64,000 bases of DNA from Oxyruncus cristatus. Taxonomy: Eukaryota > Chordata > Aves > Passeriformes > Cotingidae. Positions 57,780-64,000 of this stretch are shown here, piece after piece. A program made the translations under genes and the position numbers. The notes under the pieces are model-generated. The model saw only the letters and a list, made by a program, of their open reading frames with translations, did no database searches and was not told the DNA's origin. The stretch is taken from positions 874,856 to 938,855 of the forward strand of contig VXAY01004756.1 of assembly GCA_013399855.1 (NCBI GenBank), given 5' to 3'. Position 1 is the stretch's first letter. Every line of letters starts with the position of its first letter.

Positions 57780-57905
57780 TCAGTACTTCCTGTGTCACTG
57801 GAGCGTGTGACATTGCCCACCAGAACTGAAAGTGAAGTGGTTACATTTGACTGTGCTAATTGGATTCTAATTAGCCCAACAATGCTGCCCATCTCTGCTC
57901 AAGTG
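57780..57905. promoter_or_regulatory. Candidate regulatory element with paired homeodomain-like sites
   Basis: GCTAATT and AATTAGC form an inverted pair 7 bases apart (57855-57875). TAAT cores of this kind are bound by homeodomain proteins. The surroundings are high in complexity and repeat-free. Inference only. Confidence 0.3.
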
Positions 57906-59040
57906 TGGGATTCCGCTTCTTCATGAGAGGACTGGGAGAACTTGGGGGAAGAAATAAAATTCAAGAATCAGGGAATAAAAAATATTAAAATTGGAGAGAA
58001 CAGATTGAACTTTCTATGCTTAGCTCTAGCAGTGATTGGCCCTTCAGGGTGGTGGTCAGAGAAAGCAGAGCATCACTGTCTCTTTAAGATGCACTACTGG
58101 ATTTACCTATTTGGGCAAGTATTTTCTGGCCCCCCAAAAAAGCACACTCTGCAGGTATATGCACAAATTTACCCTCACAATATACCTTGGAGATAAGGAA
58201 GTCAGTTGATCCCTCTTTTGCAGGCAGAGGTGATTAAATGATTTGCCTGGAGTCACTATGGGAAATCCCAGCAGAAGCAGAAAGGAGCCGTGGGTCTGCA
58301 GTGCTCCTCTACAGCTTGTCGTAGGAACCTTACAGCATTAAGGAATTATTAAAATGTTAAACGAGTTGAAATTAAAGGCGCTGTCCAGAGCTGGAGCCAT
58401 CATTTGGATTACTGACTCAGTTCTTTGGAAAACACACAACTGTGGCAGTATTATGAGTGCCATTACAGCCAATGGAGAATCCTTAAATGAAGGGCAAATC
58501 AAAAGAAAACCATCTATGTTTTATGTTTCTGCGGTCTCTTCCATCTCAACACTGTTAGAGAGCATGGCTGTGCATACATGTCTCAAACATATGTTGATTT
58601 TTGTGCTTGTCAGCAAGTTGGGCTCTGGGGAATTCTCCCACAGTGGTTACACTGAGATAGGGCAAGAAACAGGGTGAACAGCTCATGGGCTTTAAGAGCT
58701 TCTGTTTCTCCTTGAGATGTGATCTGGAGTGCGTACCCTTGTCCCTTGTCCCACCCACCCTCATCCTCCTTTCACGCCCGGAGTTTCTATCCTTTTCCTC
58801 ACCGGGAGCACTCAGGAGCAAATTGTTCAGCGTGGAGGGAGGTGGGCACAGATGTGACCACCTGCTGCATGTGCCTTTCTTCTCATGGGCTTTTAAAAAG
58901 GCACTTGATATTTTAAAGAGGAGGAGGAAGAGCCAGTGGCCTTTGGTGTTGCTCAGCACTGACACAGCTGGAGCTGGCCGGGGGTGGCGGGGTGTTATTT
59001 TTTACAGGTTGGCAACCAGACGCTTGTTGCAATGATATAC

Positions 59041-59068
59041 TTTTTTTTTTTCTTTCTTTTTTTTTTCA
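59041..59068. repeat. Poly-pyrimidine tract (serves as splice acceptor tract)
   Basis: T-rich run broken by two C residues, directly before the acceptor of the exon at 59070. Confidence 0.7.
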
Positions 59069-59069
59069 G

Positions 59070-59223
59070 TTCCAGAGATCGCCTGAGTGTAGATGTGCCA
59101 ACACGGGTTCCGGTTTTACCACAGCTAATTCTCTTATTTCAAAGAGTGGAAATATCCTCGGACAAATCTGCTTTGTCAAGGTTGAAAACGTTCCACACCA
59201 CAGATGGTGACCATAAGGTGCAA
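59070..59223 (+). CDS. Probable plus-strand coding exon (51 codons)
   Basis: The longest pyrimidine tract of the right half ends in TTCAG, and the exon ends CAA before GTGAGT, a strong donor. After one base the frame is open for 51 codons: SRDRLSVDVPTRVPVLPQL, ILLFQRVEISSDKSALSRL and HTTDGDHKVQ, ending phase 0. Four CpGs survive in 154 bases. A second frame (FQRSPECRCANTGSGFTT onward) is open for most of the length with a weaker donor. I do not recognise the protein. It is the best-supported plus-strand exon. Confidence 0.55.
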
Positions 59224-59229
59224 GTGAGT

Positions 59230-62200
59230 TTTCAGCTGAACTGGTGACACCCTACCCATTTGCTTCACTGCTGAAGATTTTAAAACTAGTTTTTGTTATG
59301 AGAAGCTGAGCAAGATACTTCTCTCCAAATGTCTCTTCCTCCTGTTAGCTCCTCACTTCCATATTCATGGCACTCCTGCTGCTACTAGCACTACCATGCG
59401 TAGCACCTACTGCAAATTGTCCAGTTCCTGTTGTTAGGATGGCAGTTCCCTTTGGTTTTTGAAAAATTCATTAAGCGAGGGAGTGGAAGGGGCAGCAGAG
59501 TCCTGTTATGGTCCAGCACCCTATTGTAGGAGATATTTTTCCCCCAGGTGTGTTCCTGCAGGATGGCTCGCTGGGTTTGTAACCAGATGAGCACCTCTAC
59601 TTTTATGCAAAGGCAACTGGTTGTACTCAGATGATCAGCTGTGTTGCAGAACTAAAAAGCCCCAAAATTCTGTGTTCAGGAGTATTGTGAGGAGTCCCCC
59701 AGCAATGGTTCGGGGATTTTCAGGCCCTTCAAACACGGTGTGAGATTTTTCTTATGGACTGAACAGAGCCTCGACGGGAATGGCGATGGCAGCTTGCAAT
59801 AATTGGTGCCGTGCTCTTCTGACTCCCCTTAACTGAGGGGTTTTATGTTAATATGAGAGAACCCACCTATGGTTGGGGTCTCAGTAGCTGCATCTAATTT
59901 TTCCCTTTTGTGAATTCCCCGATTTCGTTGTGATGCGTCTGCCACTATTTTGTGGTGCAGCCATCGGTCCTCACTTCTCTCTTCTCCCTGACTAATTCCT
60001 CCCACAAAGAGAAATGCAGTTTAAGGGTGTGGAGGGATAAAGGTTGGCTTGCTCCAGATACAACAACAAAAAAATGTAGGTATAGAAGGAAACCTGTTTC
60101 TGTCTCTGGGAAAGTGAAACACAAAGCAAAAGCTGGTGGCAAGGTCTTCCCTCCCCAAAAAGCTTACCTCCATTTTCCTTGCCTTTCTTTAACTAGCTGA
60201 CTTCAGGAGGGGTTTGGTAGCAGAAGGGCAGCAGGCTGGGGACATAAATTACTTTGACTTCATAAAGAAGTGGAGTTAAGTATTAAATGTGCTTTGGGGC
60301 AGCTCCTGTAATTTCTCACCCTCCTTGTTTGTGGTACACCTTTTTTGAGTGAAAAGCTCTATACACATGTCAGCATAATTCACACTCGCTCTCTTCCTCA
60401 TTTTGGGGCTAAATTCAATATAAGCAAGTGCACAATCCCCAGATTGGAGCTGCCACGTGGTTCCCACCAAGAGAAGCCCAGTACATATGGGTCCTCCTTG
60501 CCTTCTTCACTGTTTTCCTTGCACCAGTCTGAGCTATTTCTTCACCTCTGACATCTCTCCATTCCACCATTGCCTCATTTCTCCTCTGTGCCTCCAGGCC
60601 ATGTACCCCTTTCCCTGCATTGCTCCATCTCCCTTTGGCTCTCTGTTGTGGGTGGCTTTCCTCTCCCAGCACATCACTCTCCATATGCCTCCTCTCCTGC
60701 CTCTTTCTAACACATTTTCAACCCACAGCTACTCCCTCCTTGCTCCAAAATCCCTTGTGTTGAGTGCATAGAGCATAAGCTGTTGGACTTCTCATTCAAG
60801 ACCTACCATGGTGTTGTCCTTCTTTACCTCTCATTTTCATTTATCTGTTGCCTTTATAAACAGTTTCGAAGCTCCTCCTTAAAACTTTCTCCTCTCTGCC
60901 CCTGAAATCTATCCTTCATTTATGGTGCTTGCAAAAGAGTTGACGACAGTTTGTTCATGCCTATCCCACTGACCCATTTGTCTCATTATTTTTGTATGTC
61001 ACTTGCTCTGGTTTTATCTAGCATTCAGCTTTATCACAGTATCTTAACATGTGCCTGAGGGTTTTGCATGAGTTTTTCTGTTATGGAAGGAGCGTGACAT
61101 GGAAATAAAAACCACCAGATGTTCAGAAGAAGATCACAATACTGAAAGCTGGGTCATATCTTTCTTCTGCTGGCTTCAACTGGAGCAAGACTGAAGCCAG
61201 CAGGACTTTCTCCCCAGTGCTGCTGTAAATTATAGTGGCCCCACTTGAGCCTTCTGCCTGTCAAATGCTCTGTTCTTGCCAGATCAATGGCAAATTTTTA
61301 GCTCTTTTGAGACCCACCTTCTTCAAGCCTGCTGACATGACCTGGTCAGTGAAAAGAAGAAAGACGGTCTCTGCACATACTCAACACAACCATATTAACA
61401 TAAACCCTAAAAGCATTGTAAATAGGTGCTTCCACTGCTTGAGGAGACACACAAACTATTTGCCATCCCTTATAAGGTGTCTAATTTAAATATTTTAAAC
61501 CCTGAAATAAATTACTGATAATAAAATTCAGCAGTGTAATACTTCTTTGAATATTTTAAATCAGATATAAATTGTTCAATGAAGTTGATCTAGTCTTAGC
61601 ATACTTTTCAAGAGATTTAATAGTGCATGATTTAAATGTATGATACTGTTCTGGTATAGTGTATGGCATATTACATAGATTTAAATAGTCCTGGTTGGGA
61701 TGAAGGTTTCATAGCTCAGTGTTTCTGTATTTTGACAGATACATCTGCTGGTCCAGCAATAGTTTCTGTGCAGTGCCTGATGATCCAAGCGTGAGGGAAG
61801 TTTAATTTCTATACACCAATTGTCAGCTGGCATAGTAGTGCATATTAAGCACGTTCTTCCAACATATATTTGTGACCATTTAGAAGATGCTTTTCACATG
61901 GGGGAAGAATTAAATCTATATCCAATATATGTTACTAAAAACAATGTTAGTGCCATCTTTTGGGCAAGATTTTAAAGCACATAAGTCAAGAAATTTGATG
62001 GTCTAATTCCACAGTAACCATTCTGGAGACCATTTGTACAGCTTGTGTTTTCCAAGGGAATATGCTTAAGACAAATGAAAAAAAGCTTTACAGTGCTTCT
62101 GCAGTGATGTTATTTCGGGTTGCAGAGCAGTCAGACAGTACTGGAAAGTAGGACTTTTTAATAGTGTAGTGGTGTCACTACTTCCAACTTCTGACTCATC

Positions 62201-62510
62201 AGTAACTATTGCATATTTCTCAAGTGGAGGATTTTTTCCAGTAACTTGCTGTTCTGAATGAGTTTATAGTGAAATGCTGAGCCAATGTTAACTCTGAGTA
62301 AAACAACAGCTTTGATAGCATCTACATTCATTCAGTTTTCTCTTTCCTTCACATATTCTTCAGCTCATTAGAAACTTATTCCTCTAGACTGTTGGTTCTT
62401 TTGAGTACTGAGCAGACCACACATCCCAAATAAAGATATTTTGTCTGCAAAATAGAGTTATTGCTTTGCTCGCTGAGATAAAAAATTGGGGATATCCCAC
62501 AATTTCTTTT
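59230..62510. other. Non-coding, no firm feature
   Basis: No splice-bounded frame of note. The region 61.5-62.1 kb is AT-rich and of high complexity without repeats. Confidence 0.35.
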
Positions 62511-62515
62511 TCTTA

Positions 62516-62707
62516 GGGAGAAATTCTTTAATCGGAGGGTGGTGAGACCGACCCTGGCACAGGTTGCCCAGAGAAGTTGTGGATGCCAGCCCTGAAAGTA
62601 TTCAAGGCTAGGTTGGCTGGGGCTTGGAGTTACCTGGTCTAGTGGAAGGTGGCTGGAATGAGATGGTCTTTGAGGTCCCTTTCAACCCAAGCCATTCTAT
62701 GATTCTG
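62516..62707 (+). mobile_element. CR1 LINE, 3' portion
   Basis: GGCACAGGTTGCCCAGAGAA, TTACCTGGTCTAGTGGAAGG and GGTCCCTTTCAACCCAAGCC with tail ATTCTATGATTCTGG. Confidence 0.93.
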
Positions 62708-62924
62708 GGAATTTCTAGAGTTCATCTTGGACAATGGGTCATCTTAGGAAAAAACAGGATTGGTCCACTAAAACCAGAACTGATGGTTAGCTATTCTAAT
62801 AGTCTCTTACTGCCTAAAACTTACACCAAACATTTGATACCAACACACAGAGCTTGTTTACTCTGGGTATGAGGACAACAAGTGAATTTTCAGCTAGGGT
62901 TCAATTAAGACCTTATAGCTGTTT

Positions 62925-63335
62925 TGGATTTCATTTTATTGGCTTCAATTAATGTACATATATTTTTATGTCTCTGTAGCTCAGGAGTCAAACAAACAGG
63001 TCAGTCTGTTTATTTAAGAGACTGCATCATCACACATCTGACAAATGCACTTGCTGCATTTACGGCATCGCCGCACCGAGTGCATTTATTTGAACTTTCT
63101 CCCATGTACATGGGATCACACATTCAGATAAACACAGCTGTGTTTATTTCAGGCTGCACAACTCCAGATTGTGGATGTATGTCAGGAGCCAGTGGACTGC
63201 ACATGCACTGTACAGGATTTGCAAATTCTTCCGGCTGCATTAATTGTCAATTAAATGTCCAAAAGACATTGAAGGCTCCTATCTCATTTAGAGCTGGTAT
63301 AAAAGAGACTTTTTCATTATGTGCTTCAAAATAGC
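62925..63335. other. High-complexity CpG-retaining element, possibly conserved non-coding
   Basis: A plus-strand frame of 136 codons spans it, with clusters of cysteine and histidine (TTPDCGCMSGASGLHMHC), but no splice sites or start context stand out. CpGs persist (TACGGCATCGCCGCACCGAG) in AT-rich surroundings, which hints at constraint. Could be an enhancer or a small gene. Confidence 0.33.
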
Positions 63336-64000
63336 ACAATATTTGTTGAATAGTGTATTGGGTAAAAATATTTAATCATCTTTGTTAAGAATTAGTATCC
63401 TTACACCCATTGTCTGGACACCTACTCAATAATGTCTTCATCTGTGTTTCACTTCAACCTACAAACCACTGGCTGTGGTGCTGTCACCCTGAGATCACGG
63501 TGGGTTGTTCACTAAGGCACTGGTTTTGCTTTTACTATTCAGGCAAGCAACGTTGCTCATGTGACCTGAAGTCAGTTGTTTAATGACTTCACTGTTTGCA
63601 GACTGTGTCCTAAAGATGTTTCTTTATTTGCAATATGAATGAGCAAACCTATTCTTAACAGGGAAAGAAAAGAGCAGCATTGTGTGGCCACGGCAGTGGT
63701 TGGGGCTGTGACATTTCGCAGTTGCCATTGTGGTAATCAAGGCCTTGGTGATTCAAAGTCTTGAAATCAGACATTAAGTAATCCCCTGGTGTTACTCATG
63801 TGCTTGAGTTGAGCTTAGGTGTAATTTTTTGCATTCTTTTGTAAGAATGCTGGAAAAAAGCACATCTGACTCGAGAACACAGCTCCCTAACTTCAGACTC
63901 TCCCACGTCAAAACATGGGGAACTTCACCAAGAGCTGTGCAAGCTCAAGGTTTGAGTATAGAGCCAAAGTCCAACACGGGACTGAAATTGTTAAATGCCC
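63336..64000. other. Non-coding to window end
   Basis: Nothing recognisable. Confidence 0.3.

Noticed and set aside
58354..59035. Overlapping open frames over 100 codons on both strands
   Set aside because: No splice signals at sensible places and none of the frames looks constrained.
1..64000. Endogenous retrovirus or DNA transposon
   Set aside because: No paired LTRs, no recognisable polymerase motifs and no terminal inverted repeats were seen.

Overview
The window looks like a piece of a bird genome. It carries about two dozen copies of CR1, the LINE family that dominates avian genomes, each recognisable from the conserved 3' end (the word GGTCCCTTCCAACCCAAACC and tails such as ATTCTGTG). 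Base composition is AT-rich with few CpGs outside one island, introns have ordinary GT-AG signals, and no compact prokaryotic genes are present. All gene models here were read by eye from splice signals and open frames; no database search was possible.

Left half (1-33.7 kb): a single large gene appears to run on the minus strand, from a CpG island near 33.5-34.2 kb leftward past 2.9 kb and probably out of the window. I could place about 30 candidate exons, mostly 30-200 nt. Two runs join in frame over several introns without any adjustment: 26.4-30.1 kb continuing to 24.1 kb, and 12.5-16.3 kb. A third, 2.9-8.9 kb, joins except for one frameshift. The protein is rich in leucine-bearing amphipathic helices and looks like a HEAT/ARM-type solenoid, but I do not recognise it. 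Several exons read through only if one base is added or removed in a homopolymer, which suggests assembly errors or, less likely, decay.

Centre (33.4-34.3 kb): a GC-rich CpG island interrupted by a 279-base assembly gap. It probably holds the promoter and first exon of the left gene, and may also drive transcription to the right.

Right half (34.3-64 kb): mostly non-coding. Plus-strand exon candidates lie at 36.2, 39.0, 40.9, 42.4, 43.2, 54.5, 57.2 and 59.1 kb; they do not form one clean reading frame and could belong to a long transcript, coding or not. A separate small minus-strand gene is suggested at 52.3-56.0 kb, with a 116-codon last exon and a polyA signal. A few stretches (44.99-45.4, 57.8-57.9, 62.9-63.3 kb) have the high-complexity, CpG-retaining look of conserved non-coding elements.

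Repeats: CR1 fragments in both orientations, (TA)n and (CA)n microsatellites, poly-A/poly-T tracts and one degenerate telomere-like tract. I see no rRNA, convincing tRNA, CRISPR array, DNA transposon or endogenous retrovirus.
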